Of a stretch of 64,000 nucleotides of DNA, positions 15,417 through 23,737 are shown one piece after another. Position 1 is the stretch's first letter; every line of letters starts with the position of its first letter. The notes beneath the pieces are model-generated. The model was not told where the DNA came from. It worked only from the letters and a program-made list of their open reading frames with translations, and did not search any database. The position numbers and the translations under genes were made by a program. Source of the DNA: Clostridium paraputrificum (GTDB lineage Bacteria; Bacillota; Clostridia; Clostridiales; Clostridiaceae). The stretch covers positions 680,501 through 744,500 of the forward strand of contig NZ_UAWH01000014.1 of the NCBI RefSeq assembly GCF_900447045.1, written 5' to 3'.

Positions 15417-18113
15417 ATGTTAAGATCAATGTATTCCGGTATAAGTGGAATGAAAGTAAATCAAACAAGATTAGATGTTATAGGGAATAATATTTCAAAT
15501 GTAAATACAACAGGGTTTAAATCTTCAAGGGCAAGATTTAAGGATATGTTAAATCAAAATGTATCTAATGCAATGGCTCCTTCGCAAAATCAAGGTGGTA
15601 CTAATGCAAGCCAAGTTGGTTTAGGAGTTCAACTTGCAAGTATTGATGCTGTTATGACACAAGGAAATTTGCAATCAACAGGAAGAGCATTAGATTTAGC
15701 TATTGATGGTGAAGGATTCTTCATGGTAAGTAATGGACCATCAATATATGGGGATAGTCAGTTAGAGGTTAATCATAGAGCAGGTACACATACTCTTACA
15801 CAACAATCTCTTGCTAACTCAGGAAGCGAAATAATGTATACGAGAGATGGTTCTCTTATACTTGACAGTGAAGGAAACCTTTTAACTGGTGATGGATATA
15901 GAGTAATGGGTTACTCATTAACAAATGATGATAGCTCAATGCCAGCTACATCCCAAAAGCCAAATAACACAACTGCAGCAGGACTAGATTTTAAATTTGG
16001 ACCTGGTTCTCAATTAAATGGATATAAAGTTGTATTAGGTTCAGTAGGACCTGGAACAGTAACTTCTGCAGATGTTGATAAAGCTCAAAAGTTAATTATA
16101 GTAAATGGAGATTTTTCTGAAACAGGAAACTTAACAGCTGCACAAATTGAATCGGCAGTAAATAAAGGATTATCAGCAAGTGGAATTTCTCAAGAAATAT
16201 CTGTATCTGGTACACCTATTTCATTAGCTAATTTAGGTTCAGATTCAATATTAGGTGGTTCTGATGCTTCAGCGCCTAAAGCAGTAACAGTTGCAGGATT
16301 TACTATCCAATTAACTGAAGGGGATGCCTTAAATGGATATACTTTTGAAATAGGAGAAGTAGCAGCAGATTCATTAAGTGTACAAGTTAATTCAGATGTA
16401 AAGAAGATATTAATAAATGGTGATTTTATTAATAAAGGTGCACTAAGTGCTGATGGAATAAAGACAGAAATTAATAGAGCTTTATCTGATGCTAAGATAA
16501 ATCAAAGTGTTAAGAGTGTAACGGGTTCAGCACAAAATCTAACTCAAATAACTGGACAAACATCAGAGTCTGTTGTAGCTGAAGAGCCAAAGGCAACTTT
16601 ACAAAACAAAGATGGATCTGGAGCAGCTAACTTTAGTGGTTTAACTGTGACTACAGGATTAGGAGCAGCTTTAAATGGATATACAGTATCTTTTGGAGAT
16701 TCAACAGGAGACATAAGTGTAACAGTTGATAAAACAAGTAAGTCAATTAAGATACATGGTGATTTAACTGGAGTAGCAGACGGTACAGATAAGCTTACTC
16801 AATTAAACAATAAAGTAGCAAATGCATTAAAGAGTAATGGTATTTCAGGAACAACCCTAACATTTGGTGGAAGGTATGAGCAAACTAACGCTGGATCAAC
16901 AACAATAGATTCAAGAGATATTACAATGAAATTATCTGGTGGTGTGGATGCACAAAAACCTAAGGACATTGAATTTGGTAATGGATTTACTTTAGAGTTC
17001 CCAGAGTTAATAGGTAATAAAAAGTCTTCATTTGATAATTACCAAATTGTTATAGCTGATGTTAATGAAGAAGAGTTATCTGTTGAAGTAGACACAACTG
17101 AAAATAAGATTATATTAAAAGGTAACTTTATGTCTGCAAATGCTGTTAAAAAGGATGACTTACAAAATAAGATAAATCAGAAGCTAAAGGAAAAGGGGTT
17201 AATTGCAGATACTGACAAAGGAGTAAAGATATCAGGATCAGGTAAGATATATACAGGTCTTACAAGTGAAGAAGTTGAAGGTGGCGAAGAATTAAAAGCA
17301 CCAGCTATGGTTGGAGCATTAGGTTTGGAATTTAACTTCAGTGATGGAGCTGCTCTAAATGGGTATAAGATAGTTACAGGAAATATTAGTGCCGGAACAA
17401 AATCAAGTGTTTCTATTAGTGAAAAGAATAAAACAATCACAATAAATGGAGACTTTGTAACTCAAGGAGCAGTATCAGCTAAGGGAATCGAAAATGCATT
17501 AAATAACGCATTAAGAGAAGCAAGTATAAACCAATCAATAAGCGTTACAGGTAATCCAATGGAAATTGGAGGAACAGAATCTGAAATAACTAATGGTGGT
17601 ACTCCAGTTCAAAGTTTAGATAATGATGGAACAGTAAACTTTGTAGATGGTACAAAAGATTTAAAAGCATATGATAGCTCATTAAAAACTCTTAAGATTC
17701 CAGATAAGGTAAAGTTACCAGGAAGTGAAACAGAATTAAGAGTTAAGAGTTATACAATAGATAGTTCAGGAATTATAAATGGTATTTTAGAGGATGGTAG
17801 AGTAGCAGCTCTTGGACAAATAGCTATGGCATCCTTCAAAAATCCAGAAGGCTTAACTAAGATGGGTGGAAACTTATATAGTTCATCAGTTAACTCTGGA
17901 GACCCTACAATAAAAAGTGGAGTTGGAACACTTGGAGAGGACAATAGCTTAGGATACGGAGATAGTGTTCAAAGTATGTTAGAGATGTCAAATGTTGATT
18001 TATCAGAACAATTTACTGAAATGATAGTTGCAACAAGAGCATTCCAAGCAAGTGGGAAGATGATAAACACTGGAGATGAAATTCTTCAAGATATAATCAA
18101 CCTAAAGAGATAA
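15417..18113 (+). CDS. flgE: FlgE flagellar hook protein, greatly expanded by internal repeats
   Basis: The 898-residue protein has a complete hook-protein N-terminus ('VIGNNISNVNTTGFKSSRAR', 'LDLAIDGEGFFMVSNG') and C-terminus ('VDLSEQFTEMIVATRAFQAS'). It is about twice the common length of 260-450 residues. The excess, about residues 189-720, is five tandem modules of about 100 residues, each with 'LNGY' or a variant, a 'VNGDF/INGDF/HGDL/KGNF' strand and a helix like 'IESAVNKGLSASGI'. Repeats of this kind should decorate the hook surface. It has the strong ribosome site TTAGGAGGTC. Confidence 0.96.
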   Translation: MLRSMYSGISGMKVNQTRLDVIGNNISNVNTTGFKSSRARFKDMLNQNVSNAMAPSQNQGGTNASQVGLGVQLASIDAVMTQGNLQSTGRALDLAIDGEGFFMVSNGPSIYGDSQLEVNHRAGTHTLTQQSLANSGSEIMYTRDGSLILDSEGNLLTGDGYRVMGYSLTNDDSSMPATSQKPNNTTAAGLDFKFGPGSQLNGYKVVLGSVGPGTVTSADVDKAQKLIIVNGDFSETGNLTAAQIESAVNKGLSASGISQEISVSGTPISLANLGSDSILGGSDASAPKAVTVAGFTIQLTEGDALNGYTFEIGEVAADSLSVQVNSDVKKILINGDFINKGALSADGIKTEINRALSDAKINQSVKSVTGSAQNLTQITGQTSESVVAEEPKATLQNKDGSGAANFSGLTVTTGLGAALNGYTVSFGDSTGDISVTVDKTSKSIKIHGDLTGVADGTDKLTQLNNKVANALKSNGISGTTLTFGGRYEQTNAGSTTIDSRDITMKLSGGVDAQKPKDIEFGNGFTLEFPELIGNKKSSFDNYQIVIADVNEEELSVEVDTTENKIILKGNFMSANAVKKDDLQNKINQKLKEKGLIADTDKGVKISGSGKIYTGLTSEEVEGGEELKAPAMVGALGLEFNFSDGAALNGYKIVTGNISAGTKSSVSISEKNKTITINGDFVTQGAVSAKGIENALNNALREASINQSISVTGNPMEIGGTESEITNGGTPVQSLDNDGTVNFVDGTKDLKAYDSSLKTLKIPDKVKLPGSETELRVKSYTIDSSGIINGILEDGRVAALGQIAMASFKNPEGLTKMGGNLYSSSVNSGDPTIKSGVGTLGEDNSLGYGDSVQSMLEMSNVDLSEQFTEMIVATRAFQASGKMINTGDEILQDIINLKR
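15981..17577 (+). repeat. Five tandem domain repeats inside flgE
   Basis: Approximate module starts are 15981, 16284, 16629, 16962 and 17311; boundaries are judged by eye from the protein. Recurrent elements are 'LNGYKVVLG', 'LNGYTFEIG', 'LNGYTVSFG', 'FDNYQIVIA' and 'LNGYKIVTG', each followed 20-30 residues later by a (V/I)xGDF-like strand. The copies are diverged, so the duplication is not recent. Confidence 0.85.
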
Positions 18114-18132
18114 GAAGGTAAAAGGTAGGTGA

Positions 18133-18177
18133 GTAAGAAGTTAAGAATAAGTAGTTTACTCTATCTTAACTTCTTAC
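18133..18177 (+). other. Strong hairpin without T tract between flgE and flbD
   Basis: A perfect 14-bp stem: GTAAGAAGTTAAGA (18133-18146) with TCTTAACTTCTTAC (18164-18177), and a 17-base loop. No T run follows, so it is not a classical terminator. An RNA-processing or stability element that adjusts flgE levels relative to downstream genes is an inference. Confidence 0.75.
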
Positions 18178-18205
18178 CTATACTTCTACCAGTGGAGGGA
18201 TAGAT

Positions 18206-18397
18206 ATGATAGATTTAACAGGTATGAACAATAAAGAGTTTATATTAAATGCAGATCATATAGAAAAGATAGAAGAGGTACCTGAAACACTTATTACATT
18301 AACAAATGGTAAGAAATATATAGTTCTGGAGAGTGTTGATGAGGTAAAAGATGCAGTATTGAGATATAAAAATAGAATTTTTACTTATAGGTTGTAG
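18206..18397 (+). CDS. flbD: FlbD/SwrD flagellar protein
   Basis: The 63-residue protein has the family pattern 'MIDLTGMNNKEFILNADHIE', 'PETLITLTNGKKYIV' and 'VDEVKDAVLRYKNRI'. In Bacillus the homologue SwrD raises flagellar motor power, acting with MotA and MotB. Here it directly precedes motA, which supports that link. Confidence 0.93.
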   Translation: MIDLTGMNNKEFILNADHIEKIEEVPETLITLTNGKKYIVLESVDEVKDAVLRYKNRIFTYRL

Positions 18398-18408
18398 GAG
18401 GCAGTAAC

Positions 18409-19212
18409 ATGAAAAAGTCAGATGCTTTAACCGGAATAGGATTACTACTAGGAATTGGAATGATGATTTATGGTATGATGCTAGGCAGTAGTTTAATGAT
18501 ATTCTGGGATTTATCGTCAGTGCTAATAACTGTCGGTGGTTCTTTATCGGCAGTATTAATTACAGTACCATTAGATCAGATGAAAAAGATTGGTAAAGTT
18601 TTTATACAAGCTTTTAAAGAGTCATCATACTCAGAACAAAATGTAATCACTCAATTTTCTGAGTTATCAAAGAAGGCAAGAAGAGAAGGTCTGCTTTCCT
18701 TAGAAGATGAAATTTCAACTTTGGAAGATGATTTTCTAAAGAAAGGTTTACAAATGGTAGTGGATGGTATAGAACCAGAAACTATTAGAGAAATATTAGA
18801 ATTAGAAATTGGAGAAATGGAAAATAGACATAGTCAAGGTGCATCAATATTTAGTACATGGGGAGCTTATGCACCAGGGTTTGGTATGTTAGGTACCTTA
18901 ATAGGACTTATACAAATGCTTCAAAACTTATCAGATGCTACAACAATAGCTCAAGGTATGGGAAAAGCACTTATAACAACATTTTATGGTTCATTACTTG
19001 CTAATATTTTCTGTAATCCAATAGCAGCAAATCTTCAAAAGAAAAGTGAGAAAGAAGTTAATATAAGAGAAATGATGCTTGAAGGGGTTTTAGCAATTCA
19101 ATCTGGAGTAAATCCAAGAATTGTTGAAGAAAAGTTAATATCTTATTTAGAACCAGCTGAGAGATTAGAATATTTGAAGAATAACGCTGAAAATAGTGAA
19201 GGGGTTGCATAG
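18409..19212 (+). CDS. motA: MotA flagellar stator, ion-channel subunit
   Basis: The 267-residue protein has four membrane segments (about residues 7-25, 30-52, 150-170 and 182-202). The cytoplasmic loop 'SKKARREGLLSLEDEI' carries the charged residues that contact FliG. 'WGAYAPGFGMLGTLIGLIQML' (in two parts) is the family signature around helix 3. With MotB it forms the torque-generating stator. The coupling ion cannot be read with confidence. Confidence 0.96.
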   Translation: MKKSDALTGIGLLLGIGMMIYGMMLGSSLMIFWDLSSVLITVGGSLSAVLITVPLDQMKKIGKVFIQAFKESSYSEQNVITQFSELSKKARREGLLSLEDEISTLEDDFLKKGLQMVVDGIEPETIREILELEIGEMENRHSQGASIFSTWGAYAPGFGMLGTLIGLIQMLQNLSDATTIAQGMGKALITTFYGSLLANIFCNPIAANLQKKSEKEVNIREMMLEGVLAIQSGVNPRIVEEKLISYLEPAERLEYLKNNAENSEGVA

Positions 19213-19215
19213 GCC

Positions 19216-19944
19216 ATGGCTAGAAGAAAAAAGAAGAATAATGATTCAGGGGGAAGTACTTGGTTAGATACATATGCTGATACAATAACATTACTTTTAA
19301 CATTTTTTGTTCTTTTATATTCTATGTCTAGCTTAGATAGTGAGAAGCTGAAGCAACTATCCAATGCATTTAATGAAGTGATGTCTGGAAAAAGTGCTGA
19401 TTCAATTTTACAATATGACCTATATAATGGGAAAGTGCCTTTAGTAGGTGGGGAATCACCTGTAGAAGATATGATAGAAAATGGTGGGTCTCAAGTTGAA
19501 ACTTACGAAGAGATACAAAAGTTTGTAGAAGAGAATGACTTGTCTGCAACGGTTGAAATCACAAGTGATGAGAGAGGTATAATACTTCAACTAAAAGATA
19601 GTATACTTTTTGAACCAGGTAGAGCAGACTTGAAACAAGATTCATTAGCAATATTGGATAAAATAAATGTACTTATAGCCACATTGCCTAATTCTATAAT
19701 TGTAGAGGGACATACAGATAATGTACCTGTTGGAGTAAAAGAATTTGAATCTAACTGGGAGTTGTCAGCTACAAGAGCAACAAAGGTTTTAAGGTATTTT
19801 ACTGAGGCTAAGGGACAAAATCCTAATAGATTTAGTGCAGTAGGATATGGGGAAACAAAGCCGTTAGTACCTAATAACAGTACAGAAAATAAAGCAAAGA
19901 ATAGAAGAGTAAACATCTTGCTTGTTACTAATAATAAGGAGTGA
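19216..19944 (+). CDS. motB: MotB flagellar stator, peptidoglycan-anchored subunit
   Basis: The 242-residue protein has one N-terminal membrane helix starting 'WLDTYADTITLLLTFFVLLY', with the conserved ion-carrying Asp in 'YADTITLL'. A C-terminal OmpA-like peptidoglycan-binding domain follows ('IIVEGHTDNVPV', 'ATRATKVLRYF', 'NRRVNILL'). It anchors the stator to the cell wall. It begins 3 bases after the motA stop. Confidence 0.96.
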   Translation: MARRKKKNNDSGGSTWLDTYADTITLLLTFFVLLYSMSSLDSEKLKQLSNAFNEVMSGKSADSILQYDLYNGKVPLVGGESPVEDMIENGGSQVETYEEIQKFVEENDLSATVEITSDERGIILQLKDSILFEPGRADLKQDSLAILDKINVLIATLPNSIIVEGHTDNVPVGVKEFESNWELSATRATKVLRYFTEAKGQNPNRFSAVGYGETKPLVPNNSTENKAKNRRVNILLVTNNKE

Positions 19945-19949
19945 TTTTA

Positions 19950-20411
19950 ATGGCAAAAAAGAATAGTGATAATGAAAAAAGCACATCAGGTGGGATAAAG
20001 AAAATTTTAGTTATAGTATTAGCATTATTAGTTCTTGGTGCAGGAGGTTTTGGAGGAGTTTACTTTTATATGCAGAGTACAAGTGATGTAGAAAAGCCAA
20101 TTGTTGAAGAAAAGGTTCCTGTGGCAGAGGATATAATGGTTAGATTAGCAGATGAAAGTGGAAGAAGCTATCTTAAAGCAACAATGAATATTTCTTATGA
20201 TAAAAAAAATAAGAAGTTAGGAAAAGAATTAAATAGTAAGCTTACAGAAGTAAAAGATGCAACCTTATTTTATTTGATGTCAAAAAAGAGTGAAGATTTT
20301 AGAGCTGAAAATGAAGAAAATTTAAAAAAGGGGCTAATTGAAGATATTAATAAAATATTGGATGAAGGTAAAATAGTGAATATCTATTTTGATCAATTAT
20401 TAGCACAGTAG
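19950..20411 (+). CDS. fliL: FliL basal-body-associated protein
   Basis: A protein of about 153 residues with one N-terminal membrane helix ('KILVIVLALLVLGAGGFGG') and an external domain, the layout of FliL, which surrounds and stabilises the stator. A GTG at 19941 is in frame, but its G is part of the AAGGAG ribosome site. ATG 19950, 8 bases further on, is the credible start. Confidence 0.88.
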   Translation: MAKKNSDNEKSTSGGIKKILVIVLALLVLGAGGFGGVYFYMQSTSDVEKPIVEEKVPVAEDIMVRLADESGRSYLKATMNISYDKKNKKLGKELNSKLTEVKDATLFYLMSKKSEDFRAENEENLKKGLIEDINKILDEGKIVNIYFDQLLAQ

Positions 20412-20423
20412 GGAAGAAAATAA

Positions 20424-20813
20424 ATGGATTTTACATTAATGATTTTTAAGTTAATTGTATCTATGATAATTATCTTTGCTTTAATGATTATATTGTTTAA
20501 ATATGCCAATAAAGGTATTAACGGAAATTTAAATAAAAAGTATGTAAAGGTAATAGAGAGAGTTCAAATTTCTAAGGATGGCTACATATTAGTGGTTAAA
20601 GTAGGGAAAAAGGGAATGGTATTATCAACTTCTACTGGACATACTGAAAAGTTACAAGAATTAACTGAAGAAGAATTGGCAGAAATAGAAGAAGCAAAAC
20701 AACAAGCTTTAAAGGATATGAACAACAAATATGAGGGTATATTAAATAATTTTAAAAGTTTATCAATAGAGGCTTGGGGAAAAATAAAATCAAAGGAAGA
20801 TAAGCATGAGTAA
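20424..20813 (+). CDS. fliO: FliO (FliZ-type) export apparatus protein
   Basis: The 129-residue protein has one N-terminal membrane helix ('LIVSMIIIFALMIILFKY') and a small cytoplasmic domain ('VKVIERVQISKDGYILVVKV', 'KGMVLSTS') matching FliO. FliO helps assemble the FliP ring of the export gate. The gene ends 8 bases inside fliP. The ribosome site GGGAAG is modest. Confidence 0.85.
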   Translation: MDFTLMIFKLIVSMIIIFALMIILFKYANKGINGNLNKKYVKVIERVQISKDGYILVVKVGKKGMVLSTSTGHTEKLQELTEEELAEIEEAKQQALKDMNNKYEGILNNFKSLSIEAWGKIKSKEDKHE

Positions 20814-21579
20814 AAAGAGGAAATCACTATTAATATTTTTGGTAGCTTTAGCAGTTATAGGGTTTACAGGAATAGCAGTAAGTGCAGCCCCAGAAACAGT
20901 AGATTTACCTGGTGTAAATATAAACATTGGGGGAGAAGGTACTTCAGGAGACTATGTATCTAATATAAAGCTATTAATATTTTTCACAGTATTAGCTTTA
21001 TTACCTTCAATTATTATAATGGTAACATCTTTTACAAGAATAGTTGTTGTATTTTCATTTTTAAAAAGTGCAATGGGAGCACAGCAGTCTATACCAAATC
21101 AAGTTTTAGTTGGACTAGCATTGTTTTTAACATTTTTTATTATGAGTCCTGTAGTTGGTGAAATGAATGAAAAGGCAATTAAGCCATACTTGGAAAATTC
21201 AATTACACAAGAACAAGCTATTGAAGAAGGTGGTAAACCACTAAAAGAATTTATGTTGAAGCAAACTAGGCAGAAAGATTTAGAACTATTTGTAGAGGCT
21301 GCTAATTTGCAAGATGAAGAATTAACACCAGAGAATATTCCATTTTCAGCAGTTGTGCCAGCTTTTGCTATTAGTGAATTAAAGACTGCCTTCCAAATAG
21401 GTTTCTTAATTTATTTACCATTCTTACTAATAGACTTGGTAGTTGGAAGCGTATTAATGTCCATGGGGATGTTTATGCTACCGCCAGTTATGGTCTCTTT
21501 ACCATTTAAGTTATTACTTTTTGTAATGGTAGATGGATGGTATTTACTTGTTAAGTCCTTGATTTTGAGCTTTTCGTGA
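20806..21579 (+). CDS. fliP: FliP flagellar export gate protein
   Basis: The 257-residue protein begins with a signal peptide ('SLLIFLVALAVIGFTGIAVS') and has four hydrophobic segments. Family motifs are 'MVTSFTRIVVVFSFLKSAMG' and 'PAFAISELKTAFQIGFLIYL'. FliP forms the pentameric core of the FliP-FliQ-FliR gate. It overlaps fliO by 8 bases. Confidence 0.97.
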   Translation: MSKKRKSLLIFLVALAVIGFTGIAVSAAPETVDLPGVNINIGGEGTSGDYVSNIKLLIFFTVLALLPSIIIMVTSFTRIVVVFSFLKSAMGAQQSIPNQVLVGLALFLTFFIMSPVVGEMNEKAIKPYLENSITQEQAIEEGGKPLKEFMLKQTRQKDLELFVEAANLQDEELTPENIPFSAVVPAFAISELKTAFQIGFLIYLPFLLIDLVVGSVLMSMGMFMLPPVMVSLPFKLLLFVMVDGWYLLVKSLILSFS

Positions 21580-21590
21580 GGTGATTTAGT

Positions 21591-21860
21591 ATGAGTGAAA
21601 GTTTAGTTATAGGTGTAGTTAAAGATGCAATTATGACAGCATTAAAGGTAGCTGGACCAATCTTAGCAGTAGCTATAGTAATTGGTCTAATTATAAGTAT
21701 TATTCAAGCAACTACTCAAATTCAAGAGCAGACATTAACATTTGTTCCTAAGCTGTTAGGTGTAGCCTTTATTGGTATATTGTTAGGAAATTGGATGCTT
21801 CATACCATTATGGGATTTACAAGAAGAATTTTTGAATTAATTATTAAAGTTTCAACATAG
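21591..21860 (+). CDS. fliQ: FliQ flagellar export gate protein
   Basis: The 89-residue protein has two membrane helices and the family stretch 'GLIISIIQATTQIQEQTLTF'. Four FliQ subunits pack around FliP-FliR in the export gate. It lies between fliP and fliR-flhB as is standard. Confidence 0.97.
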   Translation: MSESLVIGVVKDAIMTALKVAGPILAVAIVIGLIISIIQATTQIQEQTLTFVPKLLGVAFIGILLGNWMLHTIMGFTRRIFELIIKVST

Positions 21861-21871
21861 GGGGTAGAGCA

Positions 21872-23713
21872 GTGGTTAATACAGCCTACTTTCTAGCATT
21901 AATACTTGTATTTATACGATTAACATCATTTTTCCTGGTTGCTAAGTCTTTATTTCCCAAAGGAACACCACCAATACTAAAGGGTGCAATTGGAATGATA
22001 TTGTCATTTTCAATAATATCGGGAATAAATTATCAGGTCGTTTTAGAGATAAATAACAACTATATGCTTGTTTATAGCGTAATAAGTGAAATAATGAGTG
22101 GGGTTATACTAGGCTTTATAGCCAATATGATATTTGATTTTATAAGAATGGCAGGAGGGTACATGGATATCCAAATAGGGTTATCTATGATGAATATGCT
22201 AGATCCTAGTAGTGAGACAACAAGTACTCCCTTTTCTAATTTATCGTATTTTATTTCCATGGTAATATTCTTTATTATCGATGGGCACCACCTGTTAATT
22301 AAGTGTTTAATACAAAGTTTTAAGGTAGTAAATATAGGGCAAAATATAGTTTTTCAAGATACTTTCTCAGTAGTTTTAGATGCTTTTAGAGAGTATTTTG
22401 TAATAGGAGTGAAAATTGCAATACCATTGGTATTGATAATTATAATAACAGATTTATGCATGGCTTTAGTTTCAAGAACTGTGCCAGCAATTAATGTAAT
22501 GATTTTAGGTATGCCAGTTAAAATGGTGGTTGGATTACTAACATTTATAGCATTATTACCTATAATGATAAAAATAGTATCCTATGCATTTAATTTAATA
22601 CCAGATATTATAGAGGAAATGTTAAAGGTACTACCAGCGGCACCTATGGTGCTTATATTTGCAAAAGAAGAAAAGACAGAGGAAGCTACACCAAAGAAAA
22701 AGAGTGAAGCTAGAAAAAAAGGTCAGGTAGCTAGAAGTAAGGATGTTGGACTTGCAATAACAATGGTTACTTGTACTCTAGTGATACTTTTATTAAGTAG
22801 TATGATAGTAGGAAATTTAAAAGATACTATGATATATTTCCTTCAGTCTGGAATGCTTCAAGATATAAATGAAATGAGCATAAAATCCATAGTAATTACT
22901 ATATTATTGAAAGCTGGGTTATGTATACTTCCAGTTGTTATTCCAATAATGATAGCTGGAATAGTGGCAAGTTTAATGCAAACGGGATTTTTACTTACAG
23001 GAGAACCTCTAAAACCAAAATTTAGTAAATTAAATCCTATTTCTGGTTTTAAAAATATGTTTTCTAAAAAGAGTTTTGTGGATTTGTTAAAGAATCTTGC
23101 AGTGGTAACAGTAATAGGTTTTATTGGTTTTTTATATGTTAGAGACAATTATGATAAAATCCTTCAAATATCTAATACATATCTGCCTTCTTTAGGGGGA
23201 CAAGTTCAGGATTTAGTTGTAGGTATATTCTTTCAAGTAAGTTTAGTTTTAGTAATAATTGCTGCTGCAGATTACTTTGTTCAATTTAGGTTTCACCAAA
23301 AGGACTTAAGAATGACAAAACAAGAAATTAAGGAAGAGTATAAACAAATGGAGGGAGATCCTCAGATTAAAAGTAAAATAAAACAAAAGCAGAGAGAGAT
23401 GGCAACAAGAAGAATGATGGCATCTGTAGCAGATGCAACTGTTGTAATTACAAATCCAACACATCTTTCAATAGCTTTAAAGTATGAAGAAGGAAATAAT
23501 GAAGCTCCTAAAGTAGTGGCAAAGGGAGCAGATTTAGTAGCACTAAAGATAAAAGAAGTCGCAAAGGAAAATGATGTTCCTATAATGGAAAATAAACCTT
23601 TAGCAAGAATGATATATGAACAGGTAGATATAGATAGGGAAGTTCCCCAGGAAATGTATCAAGCTGTAGCAGAGATTCTAGCTATGGTATATAAACTAAA
23701 AAATAAGAAGTAA
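21872..23713 (+). CDS. fliR-flhB: FliR-FlhB fusion, flagellar export gate
   Basis: The 613-residue protein starts at GTG 21872. Residues 1 to about 255 are FliR (multi-helix, with 'AGGYMDIQIGLSMMNMLDP'). Residues from about 262 are FlhB ('EEKTEEATPKKKSEARKKGQ', four helices). The FlhB autocleavage motif NPTH is intact at about residue 528 ('VVITNPTHLSIALKY'). Fusion of these genes is known in clostridia. Cleavage at NPTH switches export from hook to filament substrates after FliK acts. Confidence 0.97.
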   Translation: MVNTAYFLALILVFIRLTSFFLVAKSLFPKGTPPILKGAIGMILSFSIISGINYQVVLEINNNYMLVYSVISEIMSGVILGFIANMIFDFIRMAGGYMDIQIGLSMMNMLDPSSETTSTPFSNLSYFISMVIFFIIDGHHLLIKCLIQSFKVVNIGQNIVFQDTFSVVLDAFREYFVIGVKIAIPLVLIIIITDLCMALVSRTVPAINVMILGMPVKMVVGLLTFIALLPIMIKIVSYAFNLIPDIIEEMLKVLPAAPMVLIFAKEEKTEEATPKKKSEARKKGQVARSKDVGLAITMVTCTLVILLLSSMIVGNLKDTMIYFLQSGMLQDINEMSIKSIVITILLKAGLCILPVVIPIMIAGIVASLMQTGFLLTGEPLKPKFSKLNPISGFKNMFSKKSFVDLLKNLAVVTVIGFIGFLYVRDNYDKILQISNTYLPSLGGQVQDLVVGIFFQVSLVLVIIAAADYFVQFRFHQKDLRMTKQEIKEEYKQMEGDPQIKSKIKQKQREMATRRMMASVADATVVITNPTHLSIALKYEEGNNEAPKVVAKGADLVALKIKEVAKENDVPIMENKPLARMIYEQVDIDREVPQEMYQAVAEILAMVYKLKNKK

Positions 23714-23737
23714 GACTTTGCTTAGATAAAGGATGGG

